This document shows, piece by piece, positions 53,502 to 61,554 of a DNA stretch of 64,000 bases; position 1 is the stretch's first letter, and the number at the start of each line of letters is the position of its first letter. Location: positions 37,279 to 101,278 of the forward strand of contig DASPVV010000005.1 in the NCBI GenBank assembly GCA_035622175.1, in the 5' to 3' direction. The DNA comes from JAFAGX01 sp035622175. Lineage in GTDB: Bacteria; Acidobacteriota; Terriglobia; Terriglobales; Acidobacteriaceae. A program made the position numbers and the translations under genes. A model generated the notes under the pieces. The model made no database searches and had not been told where the DNA came from. It saw only the letters and a program-made list of their open reading frames with translations.

Positions 53502-54311
53502 GTGCCTGGCCAGGATGGAACTTCGGGTCGCGAATGGAATGCCGCAGCCTACCACCGTCTTTCCCAGCCGCAGCTCGGGTGGGGTAAAAAAGTCCTTTCC
53601 GGGCTGAAACTTCGCGGCGATGAGGTGCTGATGGATGCAGGTTGTGGCACCGGGCGACTCACGGCCGAGCTACTGCAAGCGTTAAAAGGAGCAGGACGCG
53701 TGGTCGGGGTGGACGTATCCGAGAACATGCTGGCCACCGGTCGCGAGCATCTGCGCCGCCAATTTGGCTCGAGGGTTCAATTGGTGGCGGCCGACCTCGA
53801 GCATCTCCCCTTCGAACAGGCGTTCGATGGCATCTTCAGCACCGCTGCCTTTCACTGGGTGCCCGATCAAAAGCAGCTATTCTCGAGCTTGCTCGGCGCG
53901 CTGCGTCCGGGCGGCTGGTTGCGCGCCCAATGCGGTGGAGGCCCAAACCTTGCCCGCTTGCGGCGGCGCATCGACCTAGTAAGCGCCACCCGAAAATTTG
54001 CCCCTTACCTTGTGGGTTTCCCGAATCCCTGGATCTTCCACGATGCGGAAACCGCATCCGAGCTACTCGAGGAGGCGGGGTTCGGAGGGGTGCAAACCAG
54101 CCTGGAGCCTGCCCTCACGGTTTTTGAGAACGCTCGCAGTTATTCCGAGTTTGTACGGACGGTGATTGTTCGCTTGCACCTCGAGCAAATTCCGCAGGAG
54201 ACGCTCCGTGCGGAGTTCGTCGACGAACTCACCCGCCAAGCCTCAACCGACGATCCACCCTTTGCGCTCGATTACTGGCGGCTCAACTTGCGGGCCGACC
54301 GGCCACGTTGA
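53502..54311 (+). CDS. Class I SAM-dependent methyltransferase (trans-aconitate methyltransferase-like)
   Basis: A 269-residue methyltransferase. It opens 'GREWNAAAYHRLSQPQLGWG', then motif I 'LMDAGCGTGRLTAELL', the acidic 'VVGVDVSENMLATGREHL', motif 'VQLVAADLEHLPF' and 'FDGIFSTAAFHWVPDQ'. The W-N-x-x-x-Y start and 'HWVPD' are common in Tam-like enzymes that methylate small acids, but substrate is unknown. GTG 53502, with GGGAGGG upstream, is chosen, and ATG 53433 would add 23 residues with no similarity. It follows the PLP enzyme by 87 bases. Confidence 0.8.
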   Translation: MPGQDGTSGREWNAAAYHRLSQPQLGWGKKVLSGLKLRGDEVLMDAGCGTGRLTAELLQALKGAGRVVGVDVSENMLATGREHLRRQFGSRVQLVAADLEHLPFEQAFDGIFSTAAFHWVPDQKQLFSSLLGALRPGGWLRAQCGGGPNLARLRRRIDLVSATRKFAPYLVGFPNPWIFHDAETASELLEEAGFGGVQTSLEPALTVFENARSYSEFVRTVIVRLHLEQIPQETLRAEFVDELTRQASTDDPPFALDYWRLNLRADRPR

Positions 54312-54401
54312 CGGGCGTAGCCGCGAGGTCTCCCTTTTGGCCATCACCGGCAGGCGGGTTCTTCCTTGCCAGCCAGCGACACGGTGCGCGAGCCAAGAAT
54401 C

Positions 54402-54719
54402 TCACTCCACCGACTCCTCAATCCATCGCAGGTAGTCCGGGCTGCCATCCTCAACCGCCAGGCACAAGCACTCCGGCAGTTCGTAGGAGTGTAATTCCCG
54501 AATCAGGTCACGCACGCGAGCGAACGCCTCGGAGGTGGTCTTGATCCACAAGAACCACTCTTCGGCCTCCTCCGCCTTGCCCTTCCATCGGTAAATCGAC
54601 TGCACATGGGGAACGATGTTGACGCAGGCCGCCAGCCTATGTTCGATCAGCGCATCAGCAATCCTTCGCGCCTGCGGCATGGATTCGGCAGTGGTCAGGA
54701 CCAGTCTCTTATTCGTCAT
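54402..54719 (-). CDS. cutA: Divalent-cation tolerance protein CutA
   Basis: A 105-residue CutA1 protein forming a PII-like trimer. It has 'VLTTAESMPQARRIADALIE', 'RLAACVNIVPHVQSIYRWKGK', 'EEWFLWIKTTSEAFARVRDLI' and 'HSYELPECLCLAVEDGSPDYLRWIEESV', the last cited as 'LPECLCLAVEDGSPDYLRWI', all typical of CutA. The Cys in 'AACVN' and residues of the 'HSYELPE' loop are conserved. The role in copper tolerance is debated. It is convergent with the methyltransferase gene and has no operon partner. Confidence 0.94.
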   Translation of the reverse strand: MTNKRLVLTTAESMPQARRIADALIEHRLAACVNIVPHVQSIYRWKGKAEEAEEWFLWIKTTSEAFARVRDLIRELHSYELPECLCLAVEDGSPDYLRWIEESVE

Positions 54720-55101
54720 AGGTAGATCAGCCTTGGACTGTTTCCCCAGTCTACGGCATTCAAGCTACGACAAGACAGGATCGCTATCGGCGGCAAGAAA
54801 GATCTACACTCATTCGCCACGATGTGCCTGAAAGGGAGGCATTTCGCCGCTGCCTGTGGTGAGAAGGTCGGCCCTAGCAGCTAGGTTCGCCCATGGCCTG
54901 GGCTGTTTGCCAAAGTGGTTCCCTTTTGAAAACTTAGCTTGACGGAGGAAGTCAAGGCGAAGTTCACTGAGAAGCTGCAGCACGGCACAAGTGAACTGAC
55001 CAGAACGACGCCCGGGTTTGTTATGAACTCCCGTACGCCGAGGTGGTGGTCTTTGCGGAATCGATGCTCGACCTTGCGAAACTGACTGCGGCAGGCAAGC
55101 G
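54720..55101. other. Intergenic region before the FtsB-like gene
   Basis: No gene or RNA is recognised. Plus-strand frames around 54950-55090 contain protein-like runs such as 'YELPYAEVVVFAESMLDLAK' broken by stops and frame changes, possibly a decayed gene. In related genomes the FtsB-like gene usually follows an enolase gene, but no enolase sequence is visible here. Confidence 0.35.
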
Positions 55102-55572
55102 ATGGATTTCCGGGTAAAGGGCTTTCCCAAAATGCGGATTGTGGCAAACCCCGAAGATGGCCTGCGCACTTTGGTCGAACGGGTTCCGCGAGCCGAGGCC
55201 TGGGCGGATAGCGTGATCGAAAAGTTGCGCCCGACCTTCACCATGCTATACGGCATCCGTCGACATCTCGCAACCGGAGTCGTGGCGGTCGTGACCATCT
55301 GGTTGTTCGCACATGTTATGTTTGGCTCGAACGGAATGGTCGCCTACCGCCTGAAGAAAGCGGAATTGCACAGCCTGCAAGAGCAAATCAAGGGTTTAAA
55401 GCAGGAAAATGTACGCTATACCGAGCAGATCCACTCCCTTCAAACCGACCCCAAAGCCATCGAGAAGGAAGCCCGGGAACAGTTGCACTATGCCCGTCCT
55501 GGCGAAGTCATCTACGTTTCCCCGTCTCCAGCCGAGCCCGTGGTTCCCGATCGAACCGCCGCGAAGAAGTAA
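55102..55572 (+). CDS. FtsB/DivIC-like septum formation initiator protein
   Basis: A 156-residue single-pass membrane protein: a cytoplasmic N-terminus of about 55 residues, one membrane segment ('LATGVVAVVTIWLFAHVMFG', about 54-73), then a periplasmic coiled coil ('LKKAELHSLQEQIKGLKQEN') and the conserved C-terminal 'IEKEAREQLHYARPGEVIYV'. That ending (E-x-x-A-R-E-x-L-x-x-x-x-P-G-E) is the FtsB signature. It is expected to join FtsL and FtsQ in the divisome. The N-terminal extension is longer than in Proteobacteria, but I recall similar acidobacterial forms. No other division gene lies near. Confidence 0.85.
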   Translation: MDFRVKGFPKMRIVANPEDGLRTLVERVPRAEAWADSVIEKLRPTFTMLYGIRRHLATGVVAVVTIWLFAHVMFGSNGMVAYRLKKAELHSLQEQIKGLKQENVRYTEQIHSLQTDPKAIEKEAREQLHYARPGEVIYVSPSPAEPVVPDRTAAKK

Positions 55573-55609
55573 AATCTTGTATCCGGCCCGCTCCCGCAGC
55601 GAAAGGTTG

Positions 55610-55618
55610 TGATATAGT
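55610..55618 (+). promoter_or_regulatory. Extended -10 promoter candidate for the small secreted protein
   Basis: TGATATAGT (extended TG plus TATAGT) about 125 bases upstream of the ATG at 55743. The leader would contain the small hairpins CCAAAG-AAA-CTTTGG (55631-55645) and GCGGC-TTC-GCCGC (55711-55723). No -35 is visible. Confidence 0.3.
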
Positions 55619-55742
55619 TCGAGCACTTTACCAAAGAAACTTTGGGTGGTCTGCTGGCAGTGAGGCAACCACCTGCAGCGAAGCGACGGCATCAAATCGA
55701 GTCAAAATCTGCGGCTTCGCCGCCTACTCAAAGGAGCTTGCT

Positions 55743-56060
55743 ATGAAGAAGGTTGGGATGGTCCTGATTGCGCTTTCACTTCTTTGCTTTGCGGTGATCT
55801 CAGCCGCCGATACTACAACCATCAACGGGTATGTCAGCGATTCGATGTGCGCTGCCAAGGGAGCAAACGCCACTCATGCCGGTTGCATGAAAAAATGCGT
55901 GGCCAAGGGTGCAACCTACGTGATCGTCACTGACGACGATAAGAAGGTTTTGGCCGTCGACAATCCGGATGCCCTCAAAGGCCACGAGGGCCATCATGTT
56001 GCGGCTACCGGCACCATTACCGGCGATTCCATCCATGTCGACAGCCTGAAAATGCTTTAA
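55743..56060 (+). CDS. Small secreted Cys/His protein (DUF5818-like)
   Basis: A 105-residue protein with a signal peptide ('MVLIALSLLCFAVISAAD') and a compact domain: 'INGYVSDSMCAAKGANATHAGCMKKCVAKGATYV' region, with Cys36, His45, Cys48 and Cys52 (quoted in part: 'DSMCAAKGANATHAGCMKKC'). It ends 'VAATGTITGDSIHVDSLKML'. The C-x8-H-x2-C-x3-C spacing suggests a metal site or disulfide. Acidobacterial and other genomes carry many such copies, annotated DUF5818, with unknown role. AAAGGAG sits 6 bases before the ATG and a strong terminator follows, so it is a single-gene unit. Confidence 0.8.
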   Translation: MKKVGMVLIALSLLCFAVISAADTTTINGYVSDSMCAAKGANATHAGCMKKCVAKGATYVIVTDDDKKVLAVDNPDALKGHEGHHVAATGTITGDSIHVDSLKML

Positions 56061-56074
56061 GCAAGTCCGACCGG

Positions 56075-56094
56075 GGGGCGGACTCCTCCGCCCC
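56075..56094 (+). terminator. Intrinsic terminator after the small secreted protein
   Basis: GGGGCGGA (56075-56082) - CTCC - TCCGCCCC (56087-56094) is a perfect 8-bp stem, followed by TGGTTTGTCT. It lies 15 bases past the stop codon. Confidence 0.65.
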
Positions 56095-56149
56095 TGGTTT
56101 GTCTGGAAGCGCGCTGCAAAAACCGGGAGAAGGCCGGAAACTCGTGGGA

Positions 56150-56923
56150 CTACCGTACGATGCCTTCCACCGGGGAGCTGGCTGTGGCATACAGCTTTTT
56201 AGCCATGCGCCCCGCCAAATAAGCCTCTCGCCCCGCAACCACCGCGTGCTTCATCGCGTCCGCCATGAGTACCGCATCCTGCGCGTTGGCGATGCCGGTG
56301 TTCATGAGTACGGCATCTGCTCCCAACTCCATGGCGATGACCGCATCGGACGCTGTGCCCACCCCCGCGTCCAGAATCAGTGGCATCTCCGTGATCATCT
56401 CGCGCAGAATGCGGATGTGGGCGGCGTTTTGTACTCCCAAACCGCTGCCGATGGGTGCGCCCAACGGCATAATGGCGCTGGCTCCCGCGTCGAGCAGCCG
56501 CTTGGCAACCACAATGTCGTCTGAAGTGTAGGGCAGGACGGTAAATCCCTCTTTGACCAGTACGCGGGTCGCCTCGACCGTAGCTTGCACATCCGGGTAG
56601 AGCGTCGCCTGGTCCCCGATCACCTCGAGTTTTACCCAGTCCGAAAGCCCAACCTCGCGCCCCAGCCGCGCTGTACGGATGGCCTCCTCCGCCGTGTAAC
56701 AGCCGGCGGTGTTGGGCAGCAAGAAATACTGGTTGGCATCGATGTAGTCGAGCAAGGATTCCTTGCTGCGATCCAGATTGACGCGGCGTACCGCGACGGT
56801 AACCATTTCGGCCCCGCTCGCCGCGAGCGCTCGTGCAGTTTCCTGAAGGGACTTGTATTTTCCCGTGCCCACGATAAGCCGAGAACGGAAGGCACGCCCG
56901 GCAATACGCAGTGAGTCTGGCAT
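56150..56923 (-). CDS. thiG: Thiazole synthase ThiG
   Basis: A 257-residue TIM-barrel enzyme forming the thiazole ring of thiamine from deoxyxylulose phosphate, dehydroglycine and ThiS-thiocarboxylate. It has 'SRLIVGTGKYKSLQETARAL', 'EMVTVAVRRVN' (catalytic/substrate region), 'LLPNTAGCYTAEEAIRTARL', 'WVKLEVIGD', the Schiff-base Lys in 'VLVKEGFTVLPYTSDD' context, 'MPLGAPIGSGLGVQN' and 'DAGVGTASDAVIAMELGADAV', the last cited as 'DAGVGTASDAVIAMELGA'. ATG 56923 begins the family N-terminus. No thiS, thiO/thiH, thiC or TPP riboswitch is recognisable nearby, so the other steps must be elsewhere. Confidence 0.94.
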   Translation of the reverse strand: MPDSLRIAGRAFRSRLIVGTGKYKSLQETARALAASGAEMVTVAVRRVNLDRSKESLLDYIDANQYFLLPNTAGCYTAEEAIRTARLGREVGLSDWVKLEVIGDQATLYPDVQATVEATRVLVKEGFTVLPYTSDDIVVAKRLLDAGASAIMPLGAPIGSGLGVQNAAHIRILREMITEMPLILDAGVGTASDAVIAMELGADAVLMNTGIANAQDAVLMADAMKHAVVAGREAYLAGRMAKKLYATASSPVEGIVR

Positions 56924-57404
56924 CGCCTCTATTGTAATGAAAGCTGGAGGCCCGTGCATGTGACGGCTGACAATGGCAGAACGCACCGGTCCGGGTCGCC
57001 AGACGAGCGTAGTACGGGGGGTCGAGCAAGCGATACTTGCTACGTCGAGTATCGGCTGCTCATTCTGGGCAAGCCCGCCTGCACGCTTCGCGGACCAGGG
57101 TGGGGGCGGGGGCACGCCGTGGTGCGTCTGGAAACCGGCGGGCCGGGGAAAGCTTACTGTTCAGTATGGCATCCGTAGAATCGGCCTTACATGCCAGCCG
57201 AGTTAGAGCGACGTGCTCTGCAGGCTACAGGTCTCGCCGAACGATTCATCGCCGTTTGCCAAAGGGATCAGTGTGGCAGCGGTCGAGTCCGGCTCGTTTT
57301 TAGAAATCCCACCGTAGCCCATCGTGGCCTTCCCATCTCGAGGAATTGCGGCTGATGCCGAGCCGTGACCCTTCTCGCGGATTCGTCTTTTGGAGCTGCA
57401 TGTT
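56924..57404. other. Intergenic region upstream of thiG
   Basis: I find no ThiS-sized frame with the GG terminus and no TPP riboswitch boxes. A short inverted repeat CGATACT/AGTATCG occurs at about 57030-57055. Otherwise nothing is recognised. Confidence 0.4.
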
Positions 57405-59204
57405 CTAGGAGACGACGGAAGGCGATCGAGTTCCTCGGGTTGTCTCGACTTCTGCCTCGGCATAGGTGTCGTCGATCTGGCGGCGATAGCGTTCTTCGAC
57501 CGCCCGTCTGCGCAGCTTCATCGTAGCCGTGAGCATGCCGTTTTCCGCCGAGAAGTCCTCGGTGATCAACACCACTTTCTTCAACTGCTCAAAACGCGCC
57601 AGATCCCGGTTCAACTCCGCCACCAATCCTTCATACAGCTCGCGCACCTTGCACTCTCGAATCAGCTCCTCCCGCGAGGAAAAGACAATGTGGTTGGCCC
57701 GTGCCCAATCCTCTAACCGTGGAAAACAGGGCGCAATCAGAACAGCCGGGAACTTGCGCCTGTCCCCCAGCACGACCGCTTCGGCTATCAGTGGGTTGTG
57801 CTTCAGAGAATTCTCCAGGGGTTGCGGCGCGATGAACTTTCCTCCCGAGGTCTTGATCAAGTCCTTCTTGCGATCCGTAATGGACAAGAAGCCCTCGGCA
57901 TCGAGGTTTCCAATATCGCCCGTCTTGAACCATCCCTCGGTGAATGCGTTCCGGGTTTCTTCCGGCCTATTCCAGTACCCATGGAAGATCGAAGGTCCGC
58001 GCACCAGAAGTTCTCCGTCCGCTGCGATGCGCACCTCAACATTGGGCAAGGGTTTGCCCACCGTCCCTAACTTGTGCGCCTTCGGTGTATTGACCGCGAT
58101 GACGGGCGAGGTCTCGGTCAAGCCGTAACCTTCATGAATGCGAATTCCGATGTCCGCGTACCACTCCGCCAATTCCTGCCCTAAGGGAGCTCCGCCGGAA
58201 ATGAACAGTGCTGTTCGTCCCCCCATTCCGGCCTGCACTTTGGAATAGAGCAGCCGATTGGCAAGCTTCCAGGCCAGGGACTTCGGCGTTTGCCCGCACA
58301 GGATCTCAGCGCGATGAGTCCGACCCACAGACATCGCCCAGCGATAGGCTTGCTTTTTTAGAAAGCCCTTTGCCTTCTGGTCCACCTGCGCGTGTACCTT
58401 CTCAAAAACCCGCGGGACCCCTACGAAAATGGTGGGACGCACTTCTGCCAGCGCCTGTGGAAGCTGATCAAGGAACGAAACGTACGCCAGGGTTACGCCG
58501 TGGTAGAGCAAGCCGAAATCAACGTGCCGCGCCGTGACGTGCGACAAAGGAAGAAACGAAATGCTGATCTCGCCTTGGCCCATCGCGAAATCGGAAAGTG
58601 AAACGTTGAGGTTCGCGACCATATTGCCATGGGTGAGCATCGCGCCTTTGGGTGTGCCGGTCGTGCCAGAGGTATAAATGATCGTAGCCAGGTCGTCGGG
58701 ATTCACAGCCTTGCCGGCAGTGTCAAACTGTGGGTCGGATTCCGAAGGGCCATCCTGCATCCAACGCTGCATGCGAAACGCCTGGGCTGTCTCAACCGCA
58801 TCCATGACCACGAGTTCCTTGATCGGAGTTTGATCACGAACGGTGTTTACCTTCGCCAACTGTTTCTCGCTGGAAACGAAAATGGCTCTCGCCCCTGAAT
58901 CACGCAGTATGGAGGCCGTTTGCTCACTCGTAAGGGTGGTGTAGATGGGTACCACGACGGCGCCGATCAGCAGGCAGGCGAAATCCGCGATGGTCCACTC
59001 CGGACGATTCTCGCTGAGAATGGCCACGCGCTCCCCCTTGTTGATTCCGCGGTTTTTGAGGGCGCGGGCGACGCCGACTACATTCCGATACAACTCATTC
59101 GAGGAGGTCGATGTCCACTGGATCGCGTGCCGATGCATCATGACCACCCGATCGTTGCGGCGGGTAATGGCGAAGAAGATGTCGTTAAGCGTGCTGAGAC
59201 TCAT
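57405..59204 (-). CDS. Long-chain fatty acid-CoA ligase (FadD-like)
   Basis: A 599-residue AMP-forming acyl-CoA synthetase that activates fatty acids. The P-loop is 'TIIYTSGTTGTPKGAMLTHG'. 'SFLPLSHVTAR' follows. 'YGLTETSPVIAVN' is the adenine motif, 'GWFKTGDIGNLDAEG' and 'ITDRKKDLIKTSGGKFIAP' the linker with hinge. The C-terminal catalytic Lys is in 'ENGMLTATMKLRR'. This type, with 'GGKFIAPQPLEN', matches the longer bacterial long-chain ligases. I place the start at ATG 59204 with AGGAGAG upstream. TTG 59216 lies too near that site. A second adenylating enzyme, fused to ACP and PlsC, is at 21431-24259. Confidence 0.92.
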   Translation of the reverse strand: MSLSTLNDIFFAITRRNDRVVMMHRHAIQWTSTSSNELYRNVVGVARALKNRGINKGERVAILSENRPEWTIADFACLLIGAVVVPIYTTLTSEQTASILRDSGARAIFVSSEKQLAKVNTVRDQTPIKELVVMDAVETAQAFRMQRWMQDGPSESDPQFDTAGKAVNPDDLATIIYTSGTTGTPKGAMLTHGNMVANLNVSLSDFAMGQGEISISFLPLSHVTARHVDFGLLYHGVTLAYVSFLDQLPQALAEVRPTIFVGVPRVFEKVHAQVDQKAKGFLKKQAYRWAMSVGRTHRAEILCGQTPKSLAWKLANRLLYSKVQAGMGGRTALFISGGAPLGQELAEWYADIGIRIHEGYGLTETSPVIAVNTPKAHKLGTVGKPLPNVEVRIAADGELLVRGPSIFHGYWNRPEETRNAFTEGWFKTGDIGNLDAEGFLSITDRKKDLIKTSGGKFIAPQPLENSLKHNPLIAEAVVLGDRRKFPAVLIAPCFPRLEDWARANHIVFSSREELIRECKVRELYEGLVAELNRDLARFEQLKKVVLITEDFSAENGMLTATMKLRRRAVEERYRRQIDDTYAEAEVETTRGTRSPSVVS

Positions 59205-59523
59205 GCGACTGCGCAAGCTCTCCTGGACTCCAAGATACGGGAATGCGACTGCAAGGGCCAGTTCCAGGAAGGGTATGAACGGTCGTGCCGAGGGACAAGA
59301 AAGGGGATGCCGTGACTACAAGGGTTTAGGCTCTGGCCAGAGCGGAACTCGCCGGGCATCCAGCGGTTACCGCCCTTTGCCAAAAGCTAGGGCTGCGCTG
59401 GCGGCCCTCCACTCGGTCACCGCAGAGCCGCCATCCTGAGGTGTAGGATGGGCACGGACTGGATCTGGGTGGGCTGAATGGAATGGAGTTTGACCCTCCT
59501 TCTGCCGGTTGTTATTATGGCTT

Positions 59524-59600
<77 letters not shown>

Positions 59601-59607
59601 ACCCATC

Positions 59608-59886
59608 TTATTGAATCCTCTCAATTAGCATCGGAAGGGCAGGTCTTTGCTCCTGCTCTTTCCGTGCAGTAACGTGCAGAATCTTCCCAAGCTCGTCCGC
59701 AACCCTACGCTCGTCTGTCGTGACTAGATCGACCTCGCTGTGGATTACGTCGCCCTGGGTTTTACCGGCAAGCGGGACCCGCGACAGGAGAATATCTCGA
59801 AGACAAGACGGGCAAAGATCCTCGACGAGATGATGGCCTAATGCCGGCGGTATATCGGTGGGGAGTAACTTGGATCCCGGAGTGCT
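59608..59886 (-). pseudogene. Truncated gene remnant beside tRNA-fMet
   Basis: A minus-strand frame of 92 codons ends at TAA (59608-59610), starts after a TGA at 59887-59889 and has no ATG, GTG or TTG start. Its translation reads like real protein, for example 'GHHLVEDLCPSCLRDILLSR' (with a CPxC-type pair) and 'VDLVTTDERRVADELGKIL', ending 'LPMLIERIQ'. The 5' end stops next to a poly-C/G tract and a repeat cluster (59937-60002), as if the front of the gene had been lost by a rearrangement. No family is recognised. Confidence 0.4.
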
Positions 59887-59936
59887 TCATGACCTGAGCA
59901 CGGCCCCCCCGGTCGGGGCGGTCCCGCGCCATTTTT

Positions 59937-60002
59937 CTTTGTCATGTGACGGCACATGCCATGTGACGACACAAGTGTCACGTCGAGCGAACTCAGGTGA
60001 CA
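59937..60002. repeat. Cluster of short direct and inverted repeats (possible mobile-element end)
   Basis: CATGTGACG occurs twice in direct orientation (59943-59951, 59960-59968). CATGTG (59943-59948) pairs with CACATG (59953-59958). TGTCAC (59976-59981) pairs with GTGACA (59997-60002) over 15 bases. Such dense TGTCAC/GTGACA repeats resemble the ends of some insertion sequences, but no transposase is present. Confidence 0.4.
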
Positions 60003-60131
60003 TCTCACCATCCACTTGGCCACTGCTCGAAGTCATTGCATCTCTTGTGTTCTTAAGGCATTGAGACAAATCGCGCCAGACGCCCTCGATTTGGACAGCG
60101 GATTGCATTTTCTGTGACGAGGAGGACAGCC

Positions 60132-60551
60132 ATGCGGCCGTTGATTGGGATCGCTTTGGTGATCGTGCCTATTCTGGGCCATGCTTCCGCTCAAGGCGAT
60201 TCCGTCGCACTTGGAACGATCAGAGGTGACGTCTTCACCAAGGGCGCCCACGGTGAACTTTCCGTCTTGGCCGGCCTACTCACCGTCATTCGCGAGCCCA
60301 TAACTCAAGAGACCAAGTCGGACGCAAAGGGAGCGTTCGCTGTCGATGGCCTTCCCCCGAGGACTTATCAAATCGAAGCGAATGCTCCCGGCTTGTATGC
60401 GACACTCGCGGTGGCGGTCAGCACCGATGCATCTTCCACCGGTCCAGCCGAAATGAACAGGGCTGCGGTCAGTATCACGACGTCAACGCAACTAACGCGG
60501 TTCAGGGCGATGGATTGCTCCTTTAGCAGAAAGGTGCACTACCATGCCTGA
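60132..60551 (+). CDS. Secreted carboxypeptidase-regulatory-like domain protein
   Basis: A 139-residue protein with signal peptide ('LIGIALVIVPILGHASAQG') and a single beta-sandwich resembling the carboxypeptidase regulatory domain: 'GTIRGDVFTKG', 'ETKSDAKGAFAVDGLPPRTY' and 'QIEANAPGLYATLAVAVS'. The last about 25 residues look unlike the domain, so a frameshift or truncation near the end is possible. The pattern 'KGAFAVDGLPP.TY' is typical of these modules on TonB-dependent and surface proteins. GAGGAGGA precedes ATG 60132. The stop overlaps the next gene's start (60544-60551), so it is coupled to the glycosyltransferase operon. Confidence 0.72.
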   Translation: MRPLIGIALVIVPILGHASAQGDSVALGTIRGDVFTKGAHGELSVLAGLLTVIREPITQETKSDAKGAFAVDGLPPRTYQIEANAPGLYATLAVAVSTDASSTGPAEMNRAAVSITTSTQLTRFRAMDCSFSRKVHYHA

Positions 60552-61554
60552 CCTCACTGCAAAACCAACCGTCTCCATCGTCGTTCCTTTCCACAACGAG
60601 GAAGGCAACGCCACCGAATTGTATGCTCGGCTGCACTCATTGATGGAAGACGTTGATCGGGAATACCAGTTTGTCTTTGTGGATGATGGAAGCACAGATC
60701 TTACCTATAAACGACTGAGAGATGTTGCCGCAATCGACCCCCGCGTTGCCGTTGTCCGGTTACGTCGAAACTTTGGTCAGACGGCCGCGCTGGCGGCTGG
60801 GTTTGCACACTGCAAATGCGACTACGTGATCGCCATGGACGGTGACCTTCAGCATGATCCGGCGGAGATTCCGCGGTTCCTCGAGAAGCTCGAGGAGGGA
60901 TACGAAGTTGTCAGCGGTTGGCGCAAGCACCGCGTTGACAACCTGTTGTTGCGGAAGATTCCTTCACGTTGTGCAAACTGGCTCATGGCCAAGCTCAGCG
61001 GCGTCAACATTCACGATTTCGGAACAACATTTAAGGCGTACCGCCGCGACCTGCTTTCTCAATTGCCGCTCTATGGAGAGATGCACCGATTTATACCAGC
61101 TTTAGCGTCTGCATACGGCGCCTCGATCTGTGAAATCCCAATTCAAAACAACCCTCGAAAGCACGGAATATCGCATTACAACTTGTCTCGCACCTTCCGG
61201 GTCATGTTCGATCTGCTCACCATTCGGTTTCTCCTTCGCTACATGTCGCGGCCGTTGCACTTCTTTGGCAGGCTCGGCCTGATCAACATGAGTGCCGGAT
61301 CCGCCGTGGCGCTTTGGCTGCTGATGTGGAAGGTCCTCTATCGAACCAGTGTGGTGGAGCAACACGCACTGCTGCTGGTTTTGGCGGCAGTCATGGTCCT
61401 GCTCGGCCTGCAGTTGGTGGCACTTGGACTCCTCGGCGAATTGGGAGTTTGGCAATATTTCAACCCGTCAGCGCGGAAACCATATGCCGTGTCCGAGGTC
61501 TTTGAGCTGCGCGGAGCTGGTGGGATTGATATCGCGCCCGAGTGGCGGTCATGA
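60544..61554 (+). CDS. GT2 polyprenyl-phosphate glycosyltransferase (DPM1/GtrB-like)
   Basis: A 336-residue protein: an N-terminal GT-A domain and two C-terminal membrane segments. 'VSIVVPFHNEEGNATELYAR', 'FVFVDDGSTDLTYKRL', 'RLRRNFGQTAALAAGF', the DXD-type 'VIAMDGDLQHDPAEIPRFLE' and 'KYR'-like 'GTTFKAYRRDLLSQLPLYGE' are standard for enzymes making polyprenyl-phosphate glucose, mannose or similar sugars from nucleotide sugars. The C-terminal 'LLLVLAAVMVLLGLQLVALGLLGE' region anchors it. The product would supply the GT39-like protein encoded next, whose start codon overlaps its stop (ATGA at 61551-61554). Confidence 0.92.
   Translation: MPDLTAKPTVSIVVPFHNEEGNATELYARLHSLMEDVDREYQFVFVDDGSTDLTYKRLRDVAAIDPRVAVVRLRRNFGQTAALAAGFAHCKCDYVIAMDGDLQHDPAEIPRFLEKLEEGYEVVSGWRKHRVDNLLLRKIPSRCANWLMAKLSGVNIHDFGTTFKAYRRDLLSQLPLYGEMHRFIPALASAYGASICEIPIQNNPRKHGISHYNLSRTFRVMFDLLTIRFLLRYMSRPLHFFGRLGLINMSAGSAVALWLLMWKVLYRTSVVEQHALLLVLAAVMVLLGLQLVALGLLGELGVWQYFNPSARKPYAVSEVFELRGAGGIDIAPEWRS

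Noticed and set aside
54881..55147. Gene in the gap before the FtsB-like gene
   Set aside because: Frames break repeatedly and overlap the FtsB-like start. At most a decayed remnant.
59937..60002. CRP-type binding site
   Set aside because: TGTGA half-sites occur, but not with TCACA at the 6-base spacing needed. The arrangement fits repeats better.
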